A stretch of DNA of 64,000 bases from Brachynemurus nebulosus (GCA_035578155.1 JAPWDM010000059.1:823501-887500); one strand, 5' to 3'; positions 23,646 through 35,280 are shown, counted from the stretch's first letter. Notes: generated by a model from the sequence alone, not told the origin. Translations and numbers: made by a program.

Positions 23646-24640
23646 TACAGGGAACCCCGAAGAACACGGTGCTCAAAGAGCACAGGTCTCGAAGAACACG
23701 GGTACTTTTGCCCCGAATTGCACGGCTTCAAACAACACGATTTTTAAGTAATTCTTCTGAGAAAGAATAAAATACATATACTGTGTGAGTTTTTCGAGAG
23801 TTGCCATTTTTATTACAGCCAAACCGTTGATTTAATCGAAAAATTGTTCAAGTAAGAGGTGTAGATATTGACGGGGGCAACCGATTGCTATATAGTCAGG
23901 AGCTTTATAGCTCTTATGGTTTTCGAGCTATGATACAAATTTATAGATTTTTAAATGGGACTATATATTAATTTTTCAATAAAACTGATCTAATGCATTA
24001 ATTAACAACCTAGATGAGCAAAAAAGTTTTTTTTACCCAAGTTTAATTTTTTTTATTTTTCTTTAATTTATCAGTTAGGCGGTAAAAATATGCATATGTA
24101 TTTGAGACTACTTCAATCGATAGTGTTTTTCTTGGTTACATTTCCATTACATCCAAGAAAAGAACATTTTCCAGTATCATTTCTGTCATAAAAATTTGGT
24201 TGTAATAGAAATGGCAACTCTCAAAAAACTCACATGGGATTATATATTTGATATAAAGTTACATCGGTCCTCAATGTACGCGAATATATCAGTTCCATGT
24301 GGATTTGATATACACGAATAAAAATCGTGCAAATTGAATCTGTCATTATAAAAAAAAAAGAAAAAAACAATTGGAAATAAAAATTACTGAAACTTTTGAG
24401 AATTTTGTAATAGAAATGATAACGAATATGTAAAAATTTACAATTTTGAAAATGTCGTCATTTTTGACATCGACAATTTTCGATAACGAAAAGTAAGTTT
24501 TAACAGTTGCAATATGTTTGGAATACCCACAACTTGTTTCGCTTAAACCTTGAAAAATTTCGTTATTTTTGAGCAACGATGCACCGTTTACGAAATATTT
24601 ACGATCTAAGTTTTCCGTAAATTTTTATGATAGACCAACT
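23646..24640 (+). mobile_element. GAAGAACACGG element, left part
   Basis: After TA it starts CAGGGAACCCCGAAGAACAC. Over 23659-23740 come four or five degenerate GAAGAACACGG copies spaced by about 30 bases. An interior block (24293-24600, with ACACGAATAAAAATCGTG) is shared with 57965-58290. The right end is missing here, while the related copy at 57965-58448 has the right end but no left end. Interior frames show no protein domain. Confidence 0.6.
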
Positions 24641-24693
24641 TCAGAGCTAACAAATGCTCAATTCCATTCTATTTTAATCGAAATAAATACGCA

Positions 24694-24892
24694 TTACTTT
24701 GGAGCTTTATCTTTCAAAGAAAAATTACCCTTTTGAAATCTAGCAAACCACTTTCTATAAGTTCTGTCAGAAAGTGCATCATCACCACAAGCACTACAAA
24801 TACTTCTCGTTGTGTCAGCTCCATTAGAACCTTTTTTAAACTCGTATAACATGACATGATGTTCCTTGATGTCTAAGATTTCTCACTATTAC
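24694..24892 (-). pseudogene. Truncated mariner transposase, N-terminal helix-turn-helix
   Basis: Reading the minus strand gives about 65 residues with the hallmarks of a mariner transposase DNA-binding region: HHVMLYEFKKGSN, then ICSACGDDALSDRTYRKWFA, then RFQKGNFSLKDKAP and a stop. In the family this region continues into SGRP and a long catalytic domain, both missing here. The first in-frame ATG is at 24852. The protein would bind the terminal repeat but could not catalyse transposition. A mariner-like terminal repeat lies just upstream on the minus strand at 25035-25062. Identification rests on recognising the family pattern by eye. Confidence 0.8.
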
Positions 24893-25034
24893 TGACAAAA
24901 AAATAATTATTTAAATACTGTTTAAAGATGTATTATAATTATAACAAGCAACACTATCGGCCTAACACTAACATGTTGCTGCATCTTTGTGGTTGCTACT
25001 TGAAGAAATATGAAGTCATTCGGGTAGCTCTGGA

Positions 25035-25064
25035 AATGGCACGAATTTTCCGGATGACCTAATA
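25035..25064 (-). repeat. Mariner-type 5' terminal repeat
   Basis: Read on the minus strand, a TA dinucleotide (25063-25064) is followed by TTAGGTCATCCGGAAAATTC, ending in GTGC. This is a mariner-style end lying about 180 bp upstream of the transposase remnant, as expected for the 5' end. The 3' end was not found. Confidence 0.65.
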
Positions 25065-25361
25065 GTAAGGTTACTACAGTTCTATGTCAAAAGTAGTAAG
25101 TACACGGCGGTTCTGTACCAAAAATATTAAAATGGGGAATTTGACTAATTTTGGGAAACTATTTTAAAATACGCATATTTATGTATTATGCATGTATGTA
25201 CTATATAATTTTAATTTTTAAAAATAATACCGAAAATCGTTAGAAAAAATTAATTTAATATTTGTTTTCAAAATTTGCGCGAAAACGTTCATTAGCTTCA
25301 ATTACGTCACACTCTCTAGACAGCAACAGGTGCCATGTTACCAAGAAAAAAAACTGTTTAT
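25065..25361. other. Unassigned stretch
   Basis: Nothing was recognised. Confidence 0.4.
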
Positions 25362-25524
25362 TAACTTCCCATAGGAAGTTATTGTAATGGGTCCGATTTT
25401 ACGAATCGCTAATTTTGACACATCTCCACGTTTCAAGGTCACTAGAATCCGAATCCACCGTTTATAGCGTGATGTCTGCGCGTGCGTTCGTTAGTTCGAT
25501 CGTTCGTGAATTTTTTTTCGTCTC
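25362..25524 (+). repeat. Dispersed repeat R2, copy 1
   Basis: Closely matches 59730-59892 in the same orientation. Both begin with a small palindrome (AACTTCC, 4 bases, GGAAGTT), continue through CATATCTCCACGTTTCAAGG (CACATCTCC here) and TAGCGTGATGTCTG, and end near TTCGTGAATTTTTTTTCGTC. Likely a transposon end; the class is not assigned. Confidence 0.75.
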
Positions 25525-27805
25525 ATCCAATCAAATCAAACAATGTCAAATATAGCAACTCGTTGGTTGCAAAAAAGGAAATACGTACATCACTAAAAAT
25601 GATATACAGAAACGGAAATGTGAAACAACAAAAAAACATCTGAAGACCAGACTTGCAATAGAGAACAGAAAAAGTAAAAGAAGAAACAAAAAATCATTTT
25701 TAGAAAATAAACAACTGTAAAAGCCACAAATCGCCTTGATTGGTTTTGATCCAAACTAAAAGGTTTGTAGTTTCTTTTGTTTATGAAAAAATTTTTTAAA
25801 TTTTTTAAATTTTTATTTTTATTTTTATTGATTTTTATATTCTTGTCTTGATAATGGTGTTTTGAGACACCGAAACCGGTCGACAATTTGAAGATTGGTT
25901 AAAAAATTCTGTCTGGTTTTTTGCTGGTCTTAATATTGAGGTTTATCGGCAAATAAAGTCAAATAATGAAATTACAAGTTTAAAATTTTTTGGTGAAAAT
26001 AGATAACAATTTATTTATTTAATAAATACAGTTGTAACAAAAAACAACAAAAAACGATTACACCCAACGAAATTTATTACAAATGTATTTCGGGAAACTG
26101 AAAAAAAAATACTAGATAAAGGAAATTTATGATTTTCGATCATGTAATTTAAAATTTATTAACATTCACAAAAAAAATTGTATAGTACACGCAAGAGTTA
26201 TGTTAATACACCTAATAATGTAAACAGTATAATATATAAATAGAATATATGCATTTGAAAATATGGTCTGATAACAAATTATTGACATTTAGTGTAGGTC
26301 AGTTTTTGTAAATTTCCAACCTAAAAATAGAACAAATAATAAAATTGTTATAAATTGCATAACAGCCTTGAAACAGTTTCTACTGTTTTTCAGAAGTTTC
26401 GTACTTAGATTCAGCATTTTATAGGTTTTCTATGTTCGAAGTGCGAGATTAGAAGGAGAGGAGATTTTTCGTACGAACGATTTCGAGAGCAATTTTTGAA
26501 CTTAATGACTCAAGAGTTCCAAAAAAGGTGATTTTGATGCTAGAAATATAAAATTTAAGGCCGTTCATAGGTTTTTGATACTGCTTTTTCTACATTTCTT
26601 AAGGGGTGAGGGCCGTCCAGACAACAGGTATTTTAATAATTTTTTTTAAGAAGTATAGTACATGTTATGGTGTATTCCCTCATAAATTTTTATGCAAAAA
26701 AAAGAAAAAATGGCAGCGCTACAGCTGTTCCAAGTTGACTCTTTTAATTTGCGCCGTGGAATGCCCAGCCTCTTGTAATCAATTGAATTCAATCGGACAA
26801 AAAAATTTTATTAAAATAAGTCATTACGCTTTGCATACACCTATTTTTGATGAAAAAAATTATTTTTTCACACTTTAAACTTAAAAAGAAAAAAATTTTA
26901 CTTTTCTTTTTATAAACAAATTATTATAAACAATGTTTATAGTACCTAATAATTTATGCAAAATTTTAGGTGTATGCAAAGGCCAATATCTTAAAGAATA
27001 TCTGTACAAAATTTTAAGTTACCTTAATAACTTTTTAAGTTATGTTTCACGGCGCGGGAAAAAACCTGTTTTGAGAAAAACGCTATTAAAAAGTTTTCGT
27101 TCTTGAAAAGTAGAGTTAAAAGCAGTTCATCGTTATCTCAGATAATCATTCTGTTGGGATTAAAACATTAGAAATATATTCCTTAAGGTTCAAATGAACT
27201 TTTAAAGCAAAACAAAAAGTGAAAAATTTGAAAGTTCTGGAGGACCCTCTCCCTTTGAATAAATTTGGTTATTTTGATCTATAAAATCTGATTTTGTGTA
27301 AAAGTTATAACAGAAATGTATCTCTTTTTAGTAGTCAAAGAAGTATCTCTTGACTCAAAAAAATATTGTTGTGAGCTTTACTTTGTGTAAATTCATTTTA
27401 AATAATTGAAAAAAATTACTTTGGTAAATCCACTATATGTATTTATAATATAATGAATTTAGTAAAGTAATTTTGTTTCATTTATTTAAAATTAATTTTA
27501 TTTTTAATCTTTAATTAAAGAAATCGTTTTGGAAAGGTGTGAATTGCTCCAAGCATTATACAGGTCTGACAATACAAGTACATAGTTCATTTACTAATCA
27601 GTGATAGAGATAGAGGAGATAAGATAACAGCAGATATATATCTCATTTAATATTCTATTAGTCGTCAAATTATAAAGTTGTTATACAAACAATAAACCGT
27701 AAAATATTAAATGAATTCCGAGTTTATTGTATACAAGTACAGGGAGTGCCAGAATTAATTTGCTAATTAAATTTTCATCTAATATTTTTGCATCAAAAAT
27801 ATTAT
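25525..27805. other. AT-rich stretch, nothing firmly recognised
   Basis: No gene was seen; the frames at 25593-25886 and 26606-26878 have no known domain. A possible TTAA-type end (TTAAGGGGTGAGGGCCGTCC) lies at about 26599. An imperfect inverted pair, TTGCATACACCTATTTTTG (26830) and AATTTTAGGTGTATGCAAAG (26962), flanks an AT-rich loop. Confidence 0.4.
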
Positions 27806-28424
27806 GGCTAACTTCAAAAATGCATCCCTGCTTGCATGAGGCAGAGTCAAAAGTTCAAAAACGCATCAGACGCATCACAACGAAAAATCAAAAGTTCATT
27901 TTTTGCATTTGATGCGTCAAAGCAATGCATCAAGAAATTTAGTGATGCGTGTCCAAGATGCATATCATGTGTATAATGTAGAATTATAACTACTGGCCGT
28001 ATTATGTAGGTATTAACACCAACAGGAATAATTCCGAAGAAGACATTGTTGAAAAAGATGAATGTATTTACCTTTGATTAAAATTGTTTAATCTATTTGA
28101 ATACATCTTGCACTCAAAATAGGTATGTAATATTTTTTCAAATAATTTCAATATTTTCAATTTCAAGTAAGTTCAAGTTGAAATTCAAAGATAATATACC
28201 TATACAAGGACTGTATTGCTATATTATCTATAGTCTATCATGCTACATTATCTGTCTTATCTATAGCCAAATCAGAGGCTAAATGATGCCAATATCCCGT
28301 TCAAAAACACCTAATGTGCATCAAATTTCAAGAGAGCATCAGCAGCGCATCATGTAGTATTAGACGCATCAGAAAAGTCATGATGCTGCATCGATGCGGT
28401 AAAGTTTACATTTTTGAAGTTACC
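27806..28424. mobile_element. TIR element with GGGTAACTTCAAAAATG ends and GCATC clusters
   Basis: The left end GGCTAACTTCAAAAATG is matched by the inverse CATTTTTGAAGTTACCC. The length is about 619 bp. Two subterminal clusters of GCATC/GATGC motifs (27820-27965 and 28310-28400, about fifteen in all, for example ACGCATCAGACGCATCA) occupy both flanks. Such arrays suit transposase-binding sites. The target duplication is not clear and the superfamily is uncertain (hAT-like possible). Confidence 0.7.
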
Positions 28425-29083
28425 CTATATTTTTAAAATAGTTATTTGCAAACATTACTACGGATACCATTTATTACTACTTTACACAATATTATTAAGG
28501 TCGGAACTTGGTCGTAGCTGCCCCCCCCCCCCAATTACACATTTATATAATTAGTCTATATAATATAACATATATGTTCATTGGTCTGTGTTCGTCACCC
28601 TTAATTCAAAACTCAATGTATCGATTAACGCTGGTTCACCCTGTATGTACACGTGTTTATAAATATCATTATAATAGATGACATATTAATTTCTGGTGCG
28701 TATTATAAATTCAATTACGAGCGTAACTACCTATTTATTATGAATTTTGAAATATATAATATATACAATATTGAGATATTCTACATCACCAAAACACATA
28801 CACCTACACGCATATATGTGTAATTTATACAATGACAGCATAGTAATTATTACTATACACAATATACGTATCATATATTATTATTATTATTATTTGTGAA
28901 AATTAATAATTTTGTATGAAAATATGGAAAACATAATATTTTATACGCGACAAGTTTTGATTCATTTTTGCATTGATATAAAAAAAAATTTATCATGTAC
29001 GTATTGGACACGCATTAAGTTAGGGTACCCTAGTGGTTAGAGTGTTAACAGTTTTCGGAATAAAATACAGTGAAAACTGTTTT
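28425..29083. other. AT-rich stretch with a C12 run and a SINE-like phrase
   Basis: A run of twelve C lies at 28521-28532. At 29021-29045 GTACCCTAGTGGTTAGAGTG resembles a tRNA A-box as found in SINE heads, but no convincing B-box follows. Confidence 0.4.
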
Positions 29084-30012
29084 TTAACCCTAGAATCATA
29101 CGTACTCGTCAAAATGACGAACAAACTTCTCTACCTGCTCCAGTACTACAACTTGTCGTTGCTTGTCTGTTCTAAAACTTCTGGTATATAATTTATTTGT
29201 TATGATAGCACAAAAGACGTATCAATTTTCTTTATAGATTCTGTCGTTTTGCTAATATTAAAATAGTGTGCGTCAATTTGACGACGATGTATGATTAACG
29301 CATGCTTTTTTTAAAGATTTTGTACTTTACATATAAAAGTTTTCCTAACTTTTCTAAAATATATTAAAGATAAGAATGTTATGATTAATTTATTCTATGA
29401 TAATGATAATGATAATATGAAAGGTGATTACAGCTGTTTGACTTATAGAGACGACATAAAACTGAAGTTTTAATATATTGAACCGAAAACGAAAGAATGC
29501 GTTTCAAGTGACTTAATAAAAGATTAACTATTTATTTCGTGGAAAATAATTTTAATTTTATTATTTCTTGAGATCTTATTCGAAAAATTACTAAAAAATT
29601 TTAGAAAATTTACAAATATGTCTAATGAGGAAATAACTACATATTTACGGGAATATTTGTGACCGAGGAATTTCACATTCTGTAAAGTCACACATATCCA
29701 CCGACTCATAACAGTTCATAAATTAATTATTTGAAAGACATGTCTTATAATATAATTGATGTATTTATCTATTTTTTAATTTTTATAATGAAAATATGCT
29801 TTGATAAAAAGATTAAAAAAATTAATAAAAATTTATATTAAAAATTTTTTTTAAATATTTTTAAATATTTTGTTCGCTTTTGTATTATTATTATGTAAAA
29901 AAAAATGTTTTTGCAAATAAACTCTAAAATTTTCCATAAAAGTTGATTCGTCAAATTGACGACGATGTATGATTAACGTTTCTCGTAGACCAACGTATGA
30001 TTCTAGGGTTAG
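29084..30012 (+). mobile_element. piggyBac-like non-autonomous element, copy 1
   Basis: TTAA (29084-29087) is followed by CCCTAGAATCATACGTACTC. The inverse ACGTATGATTCTAGGG ends at 30008, followed by TTAG (a mutated TTAA). CCCTAGAA ends and TTAA targets are piggyBac hallmarks. Three palindromes of the form CGTC-N5-GACG lie at 29107-29119, 29271-29283 and 29949-29961; the last two are followed by GATGTATGATTAACG. No transposase was recognised. Copies 2 and 3 (44785, 51957) have reversed interiors; the fragment at 63668 has this orientation. Confidence 0.85.
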
Positions 30013-31014
30013 GTTAAGTCTCTCTTTTTTTTTATCAAAAGTACCCATCAAAGTTCATAATGAAAAAGGAAAACAAGAAATATGAACATTAATTTGCGAT
30101 AACGTTACTTATTGCTTATTTTTTAAGCATTTAATCAGTACACTGTATAATAATATAAATTAATGCATCATTAAGTTTTTTTACAAGATGTATTTGTCGC
30201 AATTTTTATAATGTTATAAAAATGAAACAATCTGAATTTCCGCAAGTTATTAAACCGAAACAATTTTAATTAAGTGTATTTAACAATTGCTAGTGTTTGT
30301 AATTTTTTCAGATTTTTTGGATCAGGATCAATAGTTTAAAAAATTATTTGGAAGATATTCGCTATTTTGAAGTTTAATATTTCGCGAACAGAACTTAAAA
30401 ATGAAAAATGGCAAAAAGAACCTCAACTTCATTTTACAAATCCTCTCTCGCACGATACAATACGTGAAAAAAAATTTCATTCCCACTTTCCAAAACGGGG
30501 ACGGCACATCAAGAAATTAAATAAAAATTTTTGGTACGAATTAGTTTTATATCTTTACGAAACTATTGTGACTTGCCAGATATTTATCTTGGAACCCTAA
30601 AGAGTTAGTTGTACATATTATGATCTCGATAAATACCGCCCATGGCGTTCAAAAGTTCAATAACATATTCAAATAATTTAAATGATTATTATCTTTCACG
30701 ATGGGATATTAATATCGATATTAATGTATACCCTCATATACAAAATGAACGAAAATATTGAAATTATTAGTATCGCGATATCGAGTAGGTATAATCAGTA
30801 TATCATGCCCCATTATTATTCTCAAATAATTAAATTTTGATTATATGTAAAAGTAATTAACTGTTTGCATTGACGATCATAGGTTATTGAATCAGAATTT
30901 TGTCTTAATTATGGAGACTTGTGGGACTTTTTAGAGAATTACGTTCAAGGGGCATTGACATTTCAATTTTTTTACTCGAGTTCCGTATAGTTATTACACT
31001 TTTATGTAAAGACA
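30013..31014. other. AT-rich stretch with an ATGCGG-element fragment
   Basis: About 30100-30235 matches the interior of the CAGCTRAACC/ATGCGG family (AGCATTTAATCAGTACACTG onward). Otherwise nothing was recognised. The frame at 30367-30600 has no known domain. Confidence 0.45.
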
Positions 31015-31150
31015 ATTAATAGTATATTATTCAACAAGCTGGTAATGATAGCTATTACTCACCAAGATGAAATTGCGACAAGAGCCGAGCTTGCGAGGTG
31101 AGTATCGTAATGCATCTGAGTGAGTAATAGCCATTGCAAGCGAGTAGAGT
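31015..31150. repeat. Hairpin repeat with GC-rich loop
   Basis: The arms ATAGCTATTACTCACCAAGA and TCTGAGTGAGTAATAGCCAT enclose a loop with GAGCCGAGCTTGCGAGGTGA. A remnant of the left arm occurs at 7885-7933. Confidence 0.6.
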
Positions 31151-31518
31151 ACGATAATTTTTTTAAATCAAAAGAATACAATTTTTAATCTATCTCTAAT
31201 TTCATTAAATGTTTATATTTGTACAAACGATGGAAACAAAATACAAGCTACTTTGTTTACTTAGATGTTACTACGCAACATATTAGAAATTGAAAATTGA
31301 TACGTATATTATGCATAAAACAAAAGCCAGCCCATTGAATAATGGTTAATACGGTGATTTCATTGGTCAAAAAGGAAGTGAGTAATGAAAATTCCTCCAC
31401 ACTTTGAGTAATGCCTAACTTTCTCAATAATTAACGGATATGTAATGAGTGTGTTCTTCAACAGGAGTAAAAAAACCATTTTTTGCCTTTTTTCTCTGTA
31501 AATCTCTATACCTATAGC
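31151..31518. other. AT-rich stretch, nothing recognised
   Basis: No gene or repeat was recognised. Confidence 0.45.
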
Positions 31519-32382
31519 TTAAGGGGAGGGTAAGGTTAATTCGTACAAAAAAGGCAATTTTTGTTATTTTTTTGTGGCGACACAGTTAAAATCTCTTTAT
31601 TAAAACCAGTGGTACATTAAAGTATGACATTCGAAGAATATTTTATAAAATTTTTACGAAGAAATATTAAAAAATACAGTAATGGCAGCAATTATTCGAA
31701 GGTATCTCGGAAAAAAGTAGAATTGCGGTGCGCCTCATAACTTGGTGCTGGATCATCCGAAATAAAAAAATTAAAGTTCATTCGTTAGATAATAGTTTTC
31801 CTCAGGTAACGCTTGGAGGGTTTTTCGAAATTTCCATTTTTCACTTTTTTGGAACACTTAGAATGGAAAAACACGATTTTTGCGAAAAAAAATTGACTGA
31901 TTTGTTATTGTAAAATAAAAAAAATTAACAAATTTGGAAAAACGTTCCAGCGTTACCTCGTAAATTATGTACAGAACTAGTGTTAAAAATTTCAAATGGA
32001 TCGGTGCCGTAGTTTTGAACTTATGAGGGGCACCGACTTTGAAAACGTGAGCTGTGGGGAAAACACTTTAAAGTTTTGAACACTTAAAAATTCTTGTATA
32101 AAACTGATATAGAATACTTACTGCTAAACTAAATTTTGTACCCTACACTGACAAAATATACAGTACAGGTATAAACACGTTTGTACTTCCATTGAAATTT
32201 CTATAACTGAGAGAGAGATATATATAGAGAGCGAAACATCTGCCAGGTAACAACGAAAATGCTTATAACTTCGTCAATTTTGCTCCAATCAACTTGAAAT
32301 TTTGGGACAATATTCTTGAGATATTATGCATTCAGTTAAAAGAATAAAAAAAAATTATTTTAATACCTTACCCTGCCCTTAA
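31519..32382 (+). mobile_element. TTAA-flanked MITE, GGGGAGGGTAAGG family, copy 1
   Basis: TTAA (31519) is followed by GGGGAGGGTAAGGTTAATTC. The inverse ATACCTTACCCTGCCC ends at 32378, followed by TTAA. Closely matched along its full length by 38070-38949. Non-coding; the frame at 31728-31913 inside it is not preserved as a protein. Its last part is caught up in the adjacent inverted duplication. Confidence 0.85.
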
Positions 32383-32710
32383 ATCTACATAACTGTCGCA
32401 AATATTCATAAAATTAAAACTAATATTTTTTTCCAATGCGAGTATTATCCTACCATAAAATTTAAATTACTGAAACATTTTACATAAAGAAATTGTATAA
32501 AATACCATCCAACCACTTTAATTAAAATATAGTTTACAGTAAAACCACAAAACATTTGCCAACTGCTCTGTGATGTGATTCAACGCCATCTTTTAAATTA
32601 TAATATAAATATATATTTAACGAGCTACACTTACTATACGGTAGCTAGAAAGAGTTAGAAATCATTTTGAAATATGAAAATTATACGTCACATAACAATT
32701 CACAGTTCAC

Positions 32711-32794
<84 letters not shown>

Positions 32795-33173
32795 GTGAAC
32801 TGTGAATTGTTATGTGACGTATAATTTTCATATTTCAAAATGATTTCTAACTCTTTCTAGCTACCGTATAGTAAGTGTAGCTCGTTAAATATATATTTAT
32901 ATTATAATTTAAAAGATGGCGTTGAATCACATCACAGAGCAGTTGGCAAATGTTTTGTGGTTTTACTGTAAACTATATTTTAATTAAAGTGGTTGGATGG
33001 TATTTTATACAATTTCTTTATGTAAAATGTTTCAGTAATTTAAATTTTATGGTAGGATAATACTCGCATTGGAAAGAAATATTAGTTTTAATTTTATGAA
33101 TATTTGCGACAGTTATGTAGATTTAAGGGCAGGGTAAGGTATTAAAATAATTTTTTTTTTGCATTTTTTTAAC

Positions 33174-33178
<5 letters not shown>
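32330..33178. repeat. Near-perfect inverted duplication around an (AT)n core
   Basis: The left arm is 32330-32715 and the right arm 32790-33178, each about 385 bp and almost identical in inverse orientation. The spacer is pure (AT)n at 32716-32789, and the arms meet it at GTAC on both sides. The left arm includes the final 50 or so bases of the TTAA element ending at 32378. The right arm repeats that end in reverse and then runs directly into a second (AT)n tract. The only visible differences are in an A/T run. Confidence 0.9.
32716..32789. repeat. (AT)n microsatellite, 74 bp
   Basis: Uninterrupted alternating A and T, forming the centre of the inverted duplication. Confidence 0.95.

Positions 33179-33261
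<83 letters not shown>
33177..33261. repeat. (AT)n microsatellite, about 84 bp
   Basis: Uninterrupted alternating A and T immediately after the right arm of the inverted duplication. The minus frame at 33113-33388 is an artefact of it. Confidence 0.95.
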
Positions 33262-33262
<1 letters not shown>

Positions 33263-33557
33263 CAATACAGAATTCATTTTACCCACTAATTGTGTTCTAT
33301 GACGGGGGGGGGGTTGGTTGAACGTAAAATGGTTGAGAAAGATATGTATTGAGATTATTATCAGAAATGAACTTGTACTAGCTGCCACAACTATAATTAC
33401 AAAGATACATATAAATTAATATATGTCTGAATTTTGTAATGTGCAAGAAGATTTTGAAGAATTATACTATGAAGTTTAATGTTTGGCAAAAGTAGTGCTT
33501 TTTCGTTGCACAACTTTTTGAAGTTTTTGAAAATTACTGTGTTTTTTTAATTAGTTA
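33262..33557. other. Unassigned stretch
   Basis: Nothing was recognised. A G9 run lies at about 33304. Confidence 0.4.
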
Positions 33558-33703
33558 TACACTTTTGACTCGTTGTGAAGAACTTGAAATAGAATCATAC
33601 ATCTTACTCTTTTTTGATAGTAAATTTCGCATATACGTAAAAAAGAGTAAGGCATATGATTCTATTTCAATTTTAATATTGTTTAAAACGAGTCAAAAGT
33701 GTA
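33558..33703. mobile_element. 146-bp palindromic MITE
   Basis: The left end TACACTTTTGACTCGTT is matched by AACGAGTCAAAAGTGTA. Inner parts also pair (TTGAAATAGAATCATAC and its inverse, then TCTTACTCTTTTTT and its inverse). A TA target is likely. The frame at 33565-33804 is a by-product. Confidence 0.85.
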
Positions 33704-33937
33704 CCTCTGTCGGTTTACTGGATAAGTTATTTCTGTTTGTATTTAGGATGCTGCCAAATACAAAAAAGAAATCTGCTGTCCCTGTGCAGTTTAAAGATTT
33801 CTGAAGTTGTCACCTTCCGCGATTCCAGACTGGCTGAATGCGTGATTTCGTTGTTAGAACTAATTACACGGGTTGTTAACGTAATTCTCCCGAGACAGTC
33901 AGGTACACAAATATATCTCAAAAAAAAAAAAAAAAAA
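33704..33937. other. Unassigned stretch
   Basis: Frames on both strands overlap here (33727-33948 minus, 33737-33943 plus), none with a recognisable domain. It ends in a poly-A run. Confidence 0.35.
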
Positions 33938-34404
33938 TTATGACTCATGCGGGAGAAGTACTAACTTGGCGCACACATTTCTGTACGCAAAATAGCTGTT
34001 TGCCCACTGTACTCTTCCCGCATACTTTTTTGCGCGTGGAAAGTAACTTTCCACACGCAAATTGACAATAAAACACACAAAGCCGCCTCTTAATTTTTCA
34101 TTTAATAAATATTTCATAATTATTTCTATAGAAACCACCAACAAAGTAATTTAAACGATAATTAATTCAGAAAAAAAAGACAAACATTTAAAAATGTTAT
34201 TTTAAAAAGTAATAAAAATGTCAAAAATAGTGATAATAATAGCAAAAAGTATGTGACATTCGTAATAAAAAATAGTATGTGCAATTCGTGCGTGATTGTC
34301 GATTGCCCCACTCAAGCGAATGAGCGCACACACTACGTTCGTGCGCTCAACTTCACTTTCGTGGGCAATCGACAATTTCCCGCACTTATTGCACAATATA
34401 CTAT
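33938..34404 (+). repeat. Dispersed two-hairpin repeat R3, copy 1
   Basis: Matches 49649-50086 closely. The left hairpin pairs ATGCGGGAGAAGTAC with GTACTCTTCCCGCAT. The right hairpin pairs ATTGTCGATTGCCC with GGGCAATCGACAAT inside AATAGTATGTGCAA/TTGCACAATATACTATT-like outer arms. This copy has a longer right loop (GAGCGCACACACTACGTTCG). Frames inside are non-specific. Class unknown. Confidence 0.75.
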
Positions 34405-34439
34405 TCTTTTATCAAAAATTAAATAATGTGTTAATAATG

Positions 34440-34935
34440 TGCATACCACTTTTTTTTAAATTTTCGCTCGCTAATTTTGTAGCAATATAAAAGTTTTATT
34501 AAAAAAGCGTTCTAAAAACGATGTAAAATGATGTTTTTAAATTATATTTCAAAAACGGCATAGTGAATAATTTTTGTTTCTTATTAAATATGGTTTGTAA
34601 CTTTGTATTTTATAACATATTAAATTTTTATCAAATGCCTTTGACACGTTTTCATTTTATTCAAAAAAAAAAAATAGAGTTTTCCATAAGAGCCCGTGTT
34701 AAAATTACAAAACTTTGAAATCGTCTATCATAAAATTCTTAAAATTGGGGTAGTCAATTTTGTTTTCGGTAAGGGCCCGTATTATTGATATTGAATTAAA
34801 TAAATATTTAAAGATGTTTCGTTAAAAGTGGTTTAGCGATTTTTAAACGATAAATAAAATTATTCCTCAATAAAAAATGGTAAATAACTCGCCTTTTTCT
34901 TTAAAAATTTGATCTAACTTAAATAGTAAACACCC
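34440..34935 (-). repeat. Dispersed repeat R4, inverse copy
   Basis: Matches 39370-39715 in reverse orientation (for example ACACGTTTTCATTTTATTCA here and its inverse there, AATATAAAAGTTTTATT, and CGTGTTAAAATTACAAA). The outer end near 34923 (AGTAAACACCC) may be a degenerate form of the GGGGAGGTTTACTT end seen at 39134. Confidence 0.6.
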
Positions 34936-35280
34936 TATATTTTTATATAGCTTATAATACACAGTTACAAAACTACAATTTTATAATTACAAAGTGTAGA
35001 AAATTATTACAATTGCTGAAACAAACAATTATTGTATATGTATTGCATTCATTTAAATACATGTACATATCTGCATGTATGCTAAAGCTACAATAATTAT
35101 ACAACTCTCATACGCCAAATGCGTGATGGGTACACATTAAGTACGGGTTCCTCAGTAGTTAGAAATTTTAGAGCTTCAAAGTGGAACAAATTCATTCCAA
35201 CTATTCAATTCAAATACAATAAAGTATTTGAAGAAAGAATTTTTTTTTAAATTTGTTAAGACCGGATTATCGCTAACAGA
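34936..35280. other. AT-rich stretch
   Basis: Around 35130-35165 ACACATTAAGTACGGGTTCC and CAGTAGTTAGA weakly resemble the SINE-like phrase at 29008-29045. Otherwise nothing. Confidence 0.35.
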
